Under the pieces are notes generated by a model, which ran no database searches, was not told the origin of the DNA, and saw nothing but the letters and a program-made list of their open reading frames with translations. Shown here piece by piece: positions 8,301 to 14,732 of a DNA stretch of 30,295 nucleotides (position 1 is its first letter; every line of letters begins with the position of its first letter). Both the position numbers and the translations under genes were made by a program. Source of the stretch: a virus; IMG/VR virus record IMGVR_UViG_3300002514_000058, positions 1 to 30,295 of that record. One strand, given 5' to 3'.

Positions 8301-8777
8301 ACGAAAGAAGTATTCATCCGAGTTTGATTTGGAGATCATGGCGAAGATATTGTTGAGTCCCGTCTGGTTCTGTGCCAGGAGAATGAGATGTGAGCGTTGG
8401 TTTAGAATACTCTTGGACCTCTTGGTCTCTGCTTCATTTTCAACAGACATAGTTGTGCTGTCTTTAATTTCGTTTGCTCGCTTCTTATCTTCTTTGGCCT
8501 TGTCTCGCTCTTGGTTCCAAGCACCTAGGCTTGGAATGAAGTACGCCTCGACGCCAAAGATGGGCTTGAAGTTCTTTCCCTCCGCCTTCATCTTCTTGGC
8601 ATGTAGGACTTGATAAGCCATCCCATTCATGTTGCCGTGGTCTGTCAAGGCTAGCGCCTCGCAACCATTCTCATAGGCGTAGTCCATGTGATCTTGCGGG
8701 TACCCTAGCGCATCAAAGGGTGAACCTGCTACTGAGTGGGCGTGTAAGCCTACGAATGGAATGCTACTCTTTTTCAA
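5343..8777 (-). CDS. dnaE: DNA polymerase III alpha subunit (family C), replicative
   Basis: A full-length 1144-residue family C polymerase catalysing template-directed DNA synthesis. The PHP domain is at the N-terminus, with HAH (12-14), TDHGN (45-49), GVEAYF (75-80) and TADSH (259-263), so several metal ligands remain. The polymerase core shows GPGRGSAAGS (430-439) and PDIDYD (471-476) with catalytic D472 and D474; a third Asp is in KFDVLGL. A helix-hairpin-helix region (KALDVLCRSGALKSL) and an OB-like region (KVYYVLEVIDD) follow. A charged insertion lies near residues 85-120. I see no separate epsilon, clamp or tau subunit in the window. The start is TTG 8777, preceded by AGGAGAGGATAT and overlapping the upstream gene by 14 bases; no ATG precedes the PHP motif. 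The phage also encodes a family A polymerase. Confidence 0.97.
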   Translation of the reverse strand: MKKSSIPFVGLHAHSVAGSPFDALGYPQDHMDYAYENGCEALALTDHGNMNGMAYQVLHAKKMKAEGKNFKPIFGVEAYFIPSLGAWNQERDKAKEDKKRANEIKDSTTMSVENEAETKRSKSILNQRSHLILLAQNQTGLNNIFAMISKSNSDEYFFRFPRVDYEVLKEHNEGVIAASACMGGVYAANFWKFWDNENECITDENACTTAFRDTTKKMIDIFGDRWYGELQWHTDKKQHMINNLVIQMHKEFGIKLISTADSHYPTPDTWKDRELYKRLGFLGKGKPAWLSDELPESVAEVGYELYPKNGDQMWESYKHYTELNGVQYDDDLVMDSITETHNIAFNRIEDFMPDNEVRLPSFVVPNGYTADAALETTSLESLNKLGLLTNPEYKARLEEELSVISDRGFSKYFLTMKAIADTATENQLAGPGRGSAAGSLVAYALGITQVDPIKYGLQFARFLRKDATDYPDIDYDVSSPMELKEIMQEKWGPTTVVPISNFNTLQLKSLVKDISKLYDIPFAEANAVTSRMVSEATPKAKAKHGIKSGVYIPTFEELMEFSDSLQGYLEKYPHIKDHIKVIYGQVRSTSRHAGGVVVGEDLDKHMPLIRSGGVIQTPWSEGQNVRHLEPLGFIKFDVLGLASLRMIETAIRHILKRHYNNPNPTFKDVRDYYDEHLHPDKIDLKDSKVYKNIFHKGKWAGIFQFTESGAQNFCKKAKPKNIIDISAITSIYRPGPLGANVDRKYVKSKENPRDINYINKQVKDVTKETYGFLIFQEQIASLAHELGENISLDEGNLLRKLLTKKGTGKGAKDKEKIRKKFVRGCVNKKMTEDQAAELWNNFEYFSGYGFNKSHAVSYSILSFQCAWLLNYYRAEWMAAFLDKEPDSRKEKAIGVAKSMDFRIEPLNVNTSGKVWEISGDGKTLIQPLTSIKGLGASAMDQILMHRPFDTIEEFLFHEEVVYSKLNKKALDVLCRSGALKSLQDDRFAGAKHFWSSVAVDRPRKKQHLLENIETYAEEGDFSTEERIQYLTDLTGMFPINLVVKEDTLAQLSEYGVPAISEYDKELGLVWFIPRKVTIKKTKNDKVYYVLEVIDDNNVITTIRCWGVKPEKDHVQVNRPYMAKLDHNDQWGFSTRSMYHNFRVL

Positions 8778-9642
8778 TATCCTCTCCTATCCTATTAAAC
8801 TTCTTTCCTGCTAGTAAGTCGTTGTGTCTTTCAAGTCTATGACCTGAACCCAAATAGTCTCTTAGTCCTTCCCAGCTATCTATATTAAAATAGTCTGGGA
8901 TTTTGACTATGTTTACTCCACTATTATCTCCTATCCCGAACACTTTGTCAAGAGAAAAATAACGAGCAGAATATCTTTCTTCTAGAGGTAGGATATCAGA
9001 AGGGAATTGTCCCTTGGGTGCCTTCTCATATGCTCCGGTTGCCGACTCCCTCAAGTGTCGCCTGTATGCTTTAAACTCTTCGGGACTAAAGCAGAACCCA
9101 AGATACAAACCATCCCTGACTGTCTTCTCATTCCAACTGACAAAGAAGCCTTCGTCATCTAGGATTGTCTTTCTGTGCTCTCGGAGGAACTCAAAGTTGT
9201 ATACTCCGTATGGAAAGGCGGCGTAAAACTTATCCGGCAGCGTCCACTTGCTGATGTTCTTGCTTATATAGTGTGCCGTGTTGGCTCCATAGAGTACGCT
9301 CCACGCTAGGCAGTCCCTCCGATCTCTATCGCGGGGATGGATCGGCACATAGTGAATTGGTATTTGTCGCCTATTGTCTGAGAGGTTTCCGGTGTCGAAT
9401 GTCCGATTGATGTACACTGGGTCTTCTACATATTCCCCTAGCCTTTTGCGGATAAGGGGCTGCATGTCGTCGCTACACACAACCCAAATGGTATTGCAGC
9501 CTGCCCAGGCACACTCTAATACCGCTCGCTCAACTGCTAAATAGTCTGCTCCGATTGGCTGAAGGGAATCATGCCAAGGAAAATTAAAATCGAGGGCTTG
9601 GCCCGCTGTGGGGACAATACCTGCTAAATGTCTTACACGCAT
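8764..9642 (-). CDS. Nucleotidyltransferase-like (GT-A fold) protein
   Basis: The N-terminus (GIVPTAGQALDFNFPW at 8-23, SLQPIG at 26-31, AGCNTIWVVCSDD at 47-59) resembles NTP-transferases of the sugar-nucleotidyltransferase fold, which begin VPAAGxGxR, then LxPI, then AGxxxIxVV. The usual Arg after the Gly loop is missing. Residues around 110-150 (DCLAWSVLYGANTA, then FYAAFPYGVY) could form the second half of the Rossmann-like domain. The 292-residue length fits the family. It might make an activated sugar or nucleotide for phage DNA or surface modification; that is inference. ATG 9642 lies inside the end of the cysteine synthase gene (10-base overlap) with a weak ribosome site, suggesting coupling. 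Its end overlaps dnaE. Confidence 0.5.
   Translation of the reverse strand: MRVRHLAGIVPTAGQALDFNFPWHDSLQPIGADYLAVERAVLECAWAGCNTIWVVCSDDMQPLIRKRLGEYVEDPVYINRTFDTGNLSDNRRQIPIHYVPIHPRDRDRRDCLAWSVLYGANTAHYISKNISKWTLPDKFYAAFPYGVYNFEFLREHRKTILDDEGFFVSWNEKTVRDGLYLGFCFSPEEFKAYRRHLRESATGAYEKAPKGQFPSDILPLEERYSARYFSLDKVFGIGDNSGVNIVKIPDYFNIDSWEGLRDYLGSGHRLERHNDLLAGKKFNRIGEDIEKE
8923..8951 (-). promoter_or_regulatory. Candidate internal promoter upstream of dnaE
   Basis: Inside the nucleotidyltransferase-like gene the minus strand shows TTGACA (8946-8951), a 17-base spacer and GATAAT (8923-8928), about 145 bases before the dnaE start. It matches the other promoters in the window, including the C before TTGAC. 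Being inside a gene it could be chance; the coding sequence there reads FSLDKV. Confidence 0.4.
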
Positions 9643-10499
9643 GAAAGGTAACGTTCGCCTCTATCACAAAGTATCGTAACCACGATACCGTCAGGATTGT
9701 TTGCTTCAATCCATCTTTCCGATGCTAACACATTTGCTCCAGAACTTATACCAACCAATAAACCACTTTCTACTAGTTGTTTCATTCTTGCCTTAGCATC
9801 ATCTGTTGAGACTAATAATACCTCATCTACCATGTCCAAGTCAACTAAAAACTTTGATCCGTCACCAATTCCTTGAATGCCATGTAGCCCGGGACTTCCG
9901 CCGCTCATTACTGGCGATTCTGATGGCTCAATGGCCAGTGTCTTCATGCGGAGGTGCTTTTCTTTTAATCTCGCTGAAACTCCCATAAGAGTTCCTCCCG
10001 TGCCTGTGCCGTCTAGGAACGCAGCAACGGTCATGCCCTTGGTCTGTTCGAGGATTTCCATGCCTGTAGTTTCGTAGTGGCATGCAATGTTGTCGGGGTT
10101 GTGAAACTGGTTGAAGTTGAATGTGTTGGGCTCTTCGCACATTTTGTTTCGGAGGGCGATGGCACCATCAAAGTCGCCCGGGTCGACCTCTATAATCTCA
10201 GCCCCAAACATTCGCATCATCTGCTTTCGTTCTTCGCTCATGTTGCATGGCATGACGATCTTAACCCTGTAGCCCATACTAACCCCGAACATAGAGACAG
10301 CGATTCCTGTGTTGCCGCTGGTGGCTTCAATGATAGTGTCCCCCTCTTTTAAGGAACCTCGTTCTTGTGCCCTGGAAAGAATGTAGAATCCTATTCTGTC
10401 CTTAATGCTACCGCTAGGGTTGTATGTTTCGAACTTGGCATAAAGCTTATCACTCAACTTAATCAATGGCGTGTTGCCCACTAACTTTCCTAATTTCAC
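9633..10499 (-). CDS. cysK: Cysteine synthase (O-acetylserine sulfhydrylase family, PLP-dependent)
   Basis: This 288-residue fold-type II PLP enzyme would make cysteine from O-acetylserine and sulfide (or a relative such as cystathionine beta-synthase). NTPLIKL (9-15) is the family start. NPSGSIKDR (27-35) carries the Schiff-base Lys33. TSGNTGIA (60-67) binds the substrate carboxylate and GTGTGGTLMG binds the PLP phosphate. GIQGIGDGSKF and GISSGAN are also family motifs. It is somewhat short for CysK (about 310-325), trimmed at the C-terminus. The start is GTG 10499 in a TAGTG junction with the upstream gene. It is a host-type metabolic gene in a phage, possibly boosting cysteine or sulfur supply; cysteine synthase versus a close relative is not settled from sequence alone. 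Confidence 0.92.
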   Translation of the reverse strand: MKLGKLVGNTPLIKLSDKLYAKFETYNPSGSIKDRIGFYILSRAQERGSLKEGDTIIEATSGNTGIAVSMFGVSMGYRVKIVMPCNMSEERKQMMRMFGAEIIEVDPGDFDGAIALRNKMCEEPNTFNFNQFHNPDNIACHYETTGMEILEQTKGMTVAAFLDGTGTGGTLMGVSARLKEKHLRMKTLAIEPSESPVMSGGSPGLHGIQGIGDGSKFLVDLDMVDEVLLVSTDDAKARMKQLVESGLLVGISSGANVLASERWIEANNPDGIVVTILCDRGERYLSCV

Positions 10500-10939
10500 T
10501 ATTGACCGCCCATCATTGAAGCGCCGCCTTCTGCGCCGCCGCCCATCATCTCCATCATTTTCTCAATCATTTTCATAATGATCATCAACATAATCAGCTT
10601 CATCATATCTTCAATAGACATCTCGCCAGCTTGGCCGCTCTCGCCAGCTTGGCCCATCTCGGAGTTCCCCCCTATCTGAAGAGATTCTGACGTGCTCATG
10701 TTTTGCTCAGAATATGCTTGGTTCTGGTTGGTGTTGAAGATGTTTACCTCAACCCCTCCACACCCATCCTTACCTCCGCCGTCTGTCGGAGTTCCTGCTG
10801 GTGTATCTGCTTTTTGATCTCCGGCCTTGCTTGCCCCGGATCCTGGGTCTACTGCGGGCGTTCCACCGCCACTCCCAGCCGCTCCGACGCCACCGGCTGC
10901 ACCGGCTCCTCCGCCGCTTACCGCACTTACGCTTGACAT
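10499..10939 (-). CDS. Gly/Ala-rich protein with Met-rich C-terminal helix
   Basis: The 146-residue product has a Gly/Ala/Ser-rich, probably disordered N-terminal half, a Cys-Gly-Gly near residue 60, an Asn/Gln-rich centre, and a striking helix at about 107-132. That helix runs MSIEDMMKLIMLM, then IIMKMIEKMMEMM, with Met, Ile and Leu making up most residues and Lys/Glu spaced on one face. It ends in Gly/Met. I recognise no family. The helix might insert in a membrane (holin-like) or form an oligomeric bundle; charged residues make a plain transmembrane helix uncertain. ATG 10939 is preceded by GGGAGGAAGG; the frame is open to 10969 but that start overlaps this site. The stop overlaps the cysK GTG (TAGTG). 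Confidence 0.7.
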   Translation of the reverse strand: MSSVSAVSGGGAGAAGGVGAAGSGGGTPAVDPGSGASKAGDQKADTPAGTPTDGGGKDGCGGVEVNIFNTNQNQAYSEQNMSTSESLQIGGNSEMGQAGESGQAGEMSIEDMMKLIMLMIIMKMIEKMMEMMGGGAEGGASMMGGQ

Positions 10940-10965
10940 TTTCCTTCCTCCCTTGCTCATTGTCA

Positions 10966-11841
10966 TCATGTTCGCAAGAGGCCGCTTTGCGAAACTCTCC
11001 TGTTGAACTCATATAAGTAAGTATAGGCAGAAAGTGTTTTGTCCTCTTTTAAAAAAGACTGAACAATCTCTAACTCGCTGTTATTAGTTTTGTTTCTTCT
11101 TGTTTCGCGATAGTAGTGCTCTAGTTTTATTGGGGCGTATTTGTATCTTTCGGACGATTTTGGATAGGTTGGGTTCTTTCCGTTGCGGGGGCCGCGAATA
11201 CCCATCTCGTGCAAAAGCACCTTTGTCCTTATTCTCGTCATTGTTTCGCCGTAATCAAAAATCCCTATTTGACTCTCCGTTAGATTAGATATGACCAGAA
11301 TGTCGTTGTCATTTTGTTTTGTCCCGTTTCTCTGAGATGGGTAAAAGAAAAGTTCTGACACAAAAGTGTCATCAGTGTTGACATATTGTAGATTGTTTTC
11401 TCCACAGGATCTAACACTTATCCAGTCGAAGACTTTGTACTTATGAAAAGTATTCTTTATCTTTATGACGTCGTTAACTTCGTAATAGTAATTGCGAGAG
11501 TTCGTCTTAACTACCACGAGGTCGTCCTCTTCGCGAATGGTTATCGCCTTGAGGCCGAAGGGCAAGAGGCCAGAGGAGGACATAACGAATACAAGGCGGT
11601 TCCACAGTTCTATCTTTGGGGTGCCAAACTTAATCGCACCGTCGAGGCTGGACATTTTTATCTCTACTCTATTGTGATTGAATAATTCCAGTGGGAAATC
11701 CAAAGGCAAGAACTCAAAAGGTGTTGGCTCAATTACCTCCTTGAATATGAAAGTGTAGCTATTTAGATAGGCGTAGATGAGAGAGGATAGGTCGGTGCCT
11801 ATGACGAGTTTGTCTACTTTGTAGTGGTGCCTTTTATACAT
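10966..11841 (-). CDS. Hypothetical 291-residue protein with Rossmann-like N-terminus
   Basis: I do not recognise this protein. Its first 30 residues (VDKLVIGTDLSSLIYAYLNS, then YTFIFKE) read as strand-loop-helix-strand with a VIGxxLS turn, as in nucleotide- or flavin-binding Rossmann folds, but the classic GxGxxG is not present. The body is mixed alpha/beta with many Asn, Tyr and Phe (EDDLVVVKTNSRNYYYEVND, then KYKVFDWISVRSC). The C-terminal 90 residues are basic (RRNKTNNSE). It starts in the last codons of the exported-protein gene (28-base overlap) with no clear ribosome site, so coupling is likely. A role in metabolism or host takeover is possible, but I assign none. Confidence 0.7.
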   Translation of the reverse strand: MYKRHHYKVDKLVIGTDLSSLIYAYLNSYTFIFKEVIEPTPFEFLPLDFPLELFNHNRVEIKMSSLDGAIKFGTPKIELWNRLVFVMSSSGLLPFGLKAITIREEDDLVVVKTNSRNYYYEVNDVIKIKNTFHKYKVFDWISVRSCGENNLQYVNTDDTFVSELFFYPSQRNGTKQNDNDILVISNLTESQIGIFDYGETMTRIRTKVLLHEMGIRGPRNGKNPTYPKSSERYKYAPIKLEHYYRETRRNKTNNSELEIVQSFLKEDKTLSAYTYLYEFNRRVSQSGLLRT

Positions 11842-12137
11842 TTGGTGTAGTCAGTCTCTTCTTTGTTGACTTCCACACTATCATCAAACGATGGTTTTTT
11901 ATAGGCTTCGTTAGCATTTTCTGGAACCTTGTTACCCTCTTTGGTCCAATTGGCGAAGAGGTTATTGTTCTTGAGTTGCTCAAAGAGTTCCTTGTTACTC
12001 TCCAATTCCTCTTCAAAGTTGCTATCCTTGTCAATATTGATCTTATAAGTAATGTAATCTTCTTTTTCTGGTTCTTCTGCAAACACTGGAGTAGCGGTAG
12101 CCATAGCACAGATAATGGCGATAGTAGTAAGTTTCAT
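11814..12137 (-). CDS. Small exported protein with signal peptide
   Basis: The first 20 residues (MKLTTIAIICAMATATPVFA) form a classical Sec signal peptide, with a Lys near the start, a hydrophobic core and A-x-A before a likely cut, giving a mature start EEPEKEDY. The mature region of about 87 residues is hydrophilic and Glu/Lys/Asn-rich with one Cys near the end, so it is probably periplasmic. I know no family; candidates include a lysis accessory or a superinfection factor, neither supported by a motif. ATG 12137 is chosen with AGGGGTG upstream; the frame opens three codons earlier at a GTG. Its 3' end overlaps the next gene. The terminator at 12154-12180 lies just ahead of it. Confidence 0.75.
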   Translation of the reverse strand: MKLTTIAIICAMATATPVFAEEPEKEDYITYKINIDKDSNFEEELESNKELFEQLKNNNLFANWTKEGNKVPENANEAYKKPSFDDSVEVNKEETDYTKCIKGTTTK

Positions 12138-12153
12138 TATAAACACCCCTGAT

Positions 12154-12180
12154 AAAAATTAAGGCACCCGAAGGCACCTT
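12154..12180 (-). terminator. Rho-independent terminator with TTCG tetraloop
   Basis: On the minus strand AAGGTGCC pairs with GGTGCCTT across a TTCG loop (8 bp, two G-U pairs), followed by AATTTTT. The G-U pairs become C-A mismatches on the other strand, which fits minus-strand function. It ends the unit holding the co-chaperonin gene, and the rest of the 87-base gap (12138-12224) shows no strong promoter. Confidence 0.8.
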
Positions 12181-12224
12181 TATAACGGTTGTAAATAGTT
12201 TGTAAGTCCAGAAAAAGACATTAT

Positions 12225-12527
12225 TTATTCTTCTTCAACAAACATTCCCACAACGTAGTTTTCAAGAACAATTTCGTGTTCTTCTCCCGCCACGCTTACG
12301 CTTTCAACCATTGAGCCGTCAACAACAACTTTGGAACCCCTTTGGTAAATGAGTTTCTGATAGATGCCGTCCCTCTTGCAATCATCTGCACAGGCGAGGA
12401 CTGTAGCCATGACGTACTTGTCTTTTGGTATTACATAACCTTCAGGCAAGAGGACACCAGAATTTTCGATGTCCTCTTGCTTTTGGGTTTGAACTAGCAG
12501 ATATCTGTTCTTTGGATTAAATATCAT
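12225..12527 (-). CDS. GroES/gp31-like co-chaperonin
   Basis: The 100-residue protein follows the layout of the GroES/Hsp10 family, whose members cap the GroEL folding chamber. It begins with a strand NRYLLVQTQK, has the mobile-loop region SGVLLPEGY (GroES has GGIVL), then YVMATVLA (GEVLAVG), GSKVVVDGSMVE (GDIVIFNDGYGV), and ends in EIVLENYVVGMF (VLIMSESDILAIV). Identity is low, and T4 gp31, a known phage GroES substitute used for capsid folding, is similarly diverged. If so, it would partner host GroEL to fold phage proteins. ATG 12527 has AGGGGGT upstream. It follows the GapR-like gene by 8 bases and is closed by the terminator at 12154-12180. Confidence 0.65.
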   Translation of the reverse strand: MIFNPKNRYLLVQTQKQEDIENSGVLLPEGYVIPKDKYVMATVLACADDCKRDGIYQKLIYQRGSKVVVDGSMVESVSVAGEEHEIVLENYVVGMFVEEE

Positions 12528-12535
12528 GATACCCC

Positions 12536-12781
12536 CTAGTATGGAACCTTAGCAACTTTCTCGTACATATCAAGCAACTGTTCAATGTCCTCATCGTTCT
12601 TCAACATACGATAGGCGCGGATGGCAGAAGACATTTCATCCTTACTCAGCCAACCATTCTGAACATAGCTCTTTTTGAGATCTTTCCGATGCTCTTGGTA
12701 GGGCAACATTTCTGCCTCCACTTCGGCTAGGGCCCGAATAAAGTTTCCAATATACTCTTGCTTTGTTTTATCGTCAGACAT
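12536..12781 (-). CDS. Small helical protein, GapR/DUF2312-like
   Basis: The 81-residue helical protein has a heptad-like first helix (IRALAEVEAEMLPYQEHRKDLKKSY), then NGWLSKDEM, and a second helix (IRAYRMLKNDEDIEQLLDMYEKV). This order resembles DUF2312/GapR, small nucleoid-associated proteins that bind overtwisted DNA, whose pattern is ...IKEVYAEAKGNGFD...VRIRKQD...LDLY. The similarity is by eye and short, so the call is tentative. An unrelated helical adaptor is the alternative. ATG 12781 has GGAGGAAAG upstream and a near-consensus promoter about 33 bases before it, so it is probably strongly expressed early. Confidence 0.5.
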   Translation of the reverse strand: MSDDKTKQEYIGNFIRALAEVEAEMLPYQEHRKDLKKSYVQNGWLSKDEMSSAIRAYRMLKNDEDIEQLLDMYEKVAKVPY

Positions 12782-12813
12782 TCTTTCCTCCGTTGGTTGT
12801 CTTTACATTATAT

Positions 12814-12841
12814 ATTATAACCATTTTTCAACAAAAGTCAA
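12814..12841 (-). promoter_or_regulatory. Sigma-70-type promoter upstream of GapR-like and co-chaperonin genes
   Basis: The minus strand has TTGACT (12836-12841), a 16-base spacer and a perfect TATAAT (12814-12819), then the ribosome site and ATG at 12781. It fills the 69-base gap after the ribonucleotide reductase gene and defines a short unit ending at the terminator 12154-12180. Confidence 0.8.
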
Positions 12842-12850
12842 GCACTTTTT

Positions 12851-14719
12851 TTATTTAATTTCACATGCTCCGCCGGCACAGGCGGCCTGGTCTGTGAGAT
12901 TGGTATTGTCTTCTAACTCAATTACCTTTGTCAAATCAACTTTTTCAAGCATAGCTAACATAGCCTCGTATGTTTCCTTTGAGCAGTCTTCAAACGGAGC
13001 CTGCCTGTAGGTTCCCCCGTCGTGAGGTAAAACAGATAAGCCGTTGTAGACATCTCTATTGTCCCACATCCATTCGCCAACGTCTGCCCACTCTGCTTCT
13101 TTAATAGAGATGGTAGCCGATACATTATGGGTGTTTTGCCCTCGCCTTGTCCCGGGACTAACCCACTCTTTGCTGACCTTGGCTACCCTCTTAAGTAGAG
13201 ATAGTGCACTCTCCGTCCGCATAATGGCACCATCGGGAGCTTTCTGTGGAACAGAAATAACCGCTGTGTCATGGGGCCTAAAGTATTCATCTTCGATCAT
13301 GTCTGGATGATTAACTAGGAGATGAGTATAGATTGCCTCATTTTTGCCCACTCGAATGCGGCGGACATAGTAGTCATTGTGCCACGCATGAATCCCGCTG
13401 GATGTTCCGAGGGCCAACGACGTTGTTCCGGCAGGTTTGACAGTTGTTGTTCTGGCTGCTTTGTTGACTCCAATGAGTTTTGCAACTCGCTCATTCTCCA
13501 TCATCACAACTTTGGATGCCTCGGTCGTGTCTAGTTCGAGAACCTTTCCAGATGCGATGCCAGTCATGCTGACGCCGATCAACGCTTCTTTTTCTGTGGT
13601 TCTTCGCCAGATGTCTCGCAAGTAGTGGAAGTCAGTGTAACCTGCTTGAAGCGTCCCAATGAACGCTGCGGCTCTCACGCGACTGTTCAACTCGCCCTGA
13701 CTCTCAACATCACTTACATTCACCTCTGTTAGATTACAGAACTGATATGGGCGCAGGGCAATCTCGCAGCAAGGATTTGTCCCCCAGTCTTTATCATTTG
13801 AAAAATAAAACCCTGGTTCTCCGCTACCCGATTCCCTCACTCTCTCCCAAAGATCTTGGAAGAACTCTTTAGTAATTCGATGACGAAGGAGCACAACCGA
13901 GTTGTTTGCTCTGCCTCTCTGCGGGTTGGTCTCCCACCAATTGCCTGTCTTGGCGGCGATCATTTCTTGGTCATCGGCTGAGAACAAAGAGATAAGCGCT
14001 GCCCTGCGGATACCCCCAGCCAATACTGCGTCTGCAATGTGGCAGATCATATCGTGAGCTTCAATGGTAGAAAGCTTATCTCCATTTTCTTTAGCCTCAA
14101 ACATTCCCTGGAGCTTGACTAGGCATTCCTTGAGGGGTTGTGGGCCCGGGGCTTTGCCTCCCGATGTTACCAGGCGTGCACCCTTGGGGCGGATGTCTGA
14201 GTAATCAAAACGAAGTTTAGAACTGCCTTGGAAATAGGATCGCACCATGGCTTTCACAGCATCGGCCCAACCCTCGATGGAATCGTTGATTAAGAATCTT
14301 CGTGTCCTCTTTGACGTCGGCTTGTTAATGGGCGGTAGCTTCTCCACATGGTGGGACTGCACACTGTATCCAACTCCCGTCCCTCCCAGCAAAAGAAACA
14401 TTATTTCCCCGAACACTCGCCAATCATCAATCGGCGCAAAGGCGCAGTTGTAGATTCGATTAGGTGCTACCTCGATAGGCTTGCCGCCAAACTGCATGGA
14501 TCGCATGGACGGGAGCACTTTCTTGTCGTGTACCATCTTGTAGGCGGTATTGATCTCCTCTCTTAGCTCTGGGTAATTCTTAACGTGCATGGCCTTATTT
14601 CTATTCACGATTTCTTTCCAAGTCTCTCTGCGCTCTTTTTTGGGAAGGTATCTTGCGTATTTCATATGCACAGTGATATCAGATAAAATATCTCTTGCAA
14701 CTTTATCTTTGTCTGTCAT
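12851..14719 (-). CDS. nrdJ: Class II (adenosylcobalamin-dependent) ribonucleotide reductase
   Basis: It reduces ribonucleotides to deoxyribonucleotides, supplying DNA precursors, with the radical made from vitamin B12. The 622-residue length and motif order fit monomeric class II enzymes of the Lactobacillus RTPR type. NCAFAPIDD has redox Cys92, LLGGTGVGYSVQ is at 110-121, and NPCCEIAL (316-323) has the radical Cys317 and Glu319. QFCNL has the partner Cys328, and the C-terminal tail has C614 and C619 (CAGGAC) for re-reduction. An extra Cys318 beside the radical site is unusual. There is no small radical subunit, as expected for class II. ATG 14719 has AAGGGGAC. It sits 13 bases after the helicase gene, apparently in the replication operon. 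Confidence 0.93.
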   Translation of the reverse strand: MTDKDKVARDILSDITVHMKYARYLPKKERRETWKEIVNRNKAMHVKNYPELREEINTAYKMVHDKKVLPSMRSMQFGGKPIEVAPNRIYNCAFAPIDDWRVFGEIMFLLLGGTGVGYSVQSHHVEKLPPINKPTSKRTRRFLINDSIEGWADAVKAMVRSYFQGSSKLRFDYSDIRPKGARLVTSGGKAPGPQPLKECLVKLQGMFEAKENGDKLSTIEAHDMICHIADAVLAGGIRRAALISLFSADDQEMIAAKTGNWWETNPQRGRANNSVVLLRHRITKEFFQDLWERVRESGSGEPGFYFSNDKDWGTNPCCEIALRPYQFCNLTEVNVSDVESQGELNSRVRAAAFIGTLQAGYTDFHYLRDIWRRTTEKEALIGVSMTGIASGKVLELDTTEASKVVMMENERVAKLIGVNKAARTTTVKPAGTTSLALGTSSGIHAWHNDYYVRRIRVGKNEAIYTHLLVNHPDMIEDEYFRPHDTAVISVPQKAPDGAIMRTESALSLLKRVAKVSKEWVSPGTRRGQNTHNVSATISIKEAEWADVGEWMWDNRDVYNGLSVLPHDGGTYRQAPFEDCSKETYEAMLAMLEKVDLTKVIELEDNTNLTDQAACAGGACEIK

Positions 14720-14732
14720 TCGTTTGTCCCCT

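Noticed and set aside
12180-12224. TTACAA with TATAAA before the exported-protein gene
   Set aside because: Spacing is only 15 and the hexamers are poor; the terminator hairpin lies just downstream of it.
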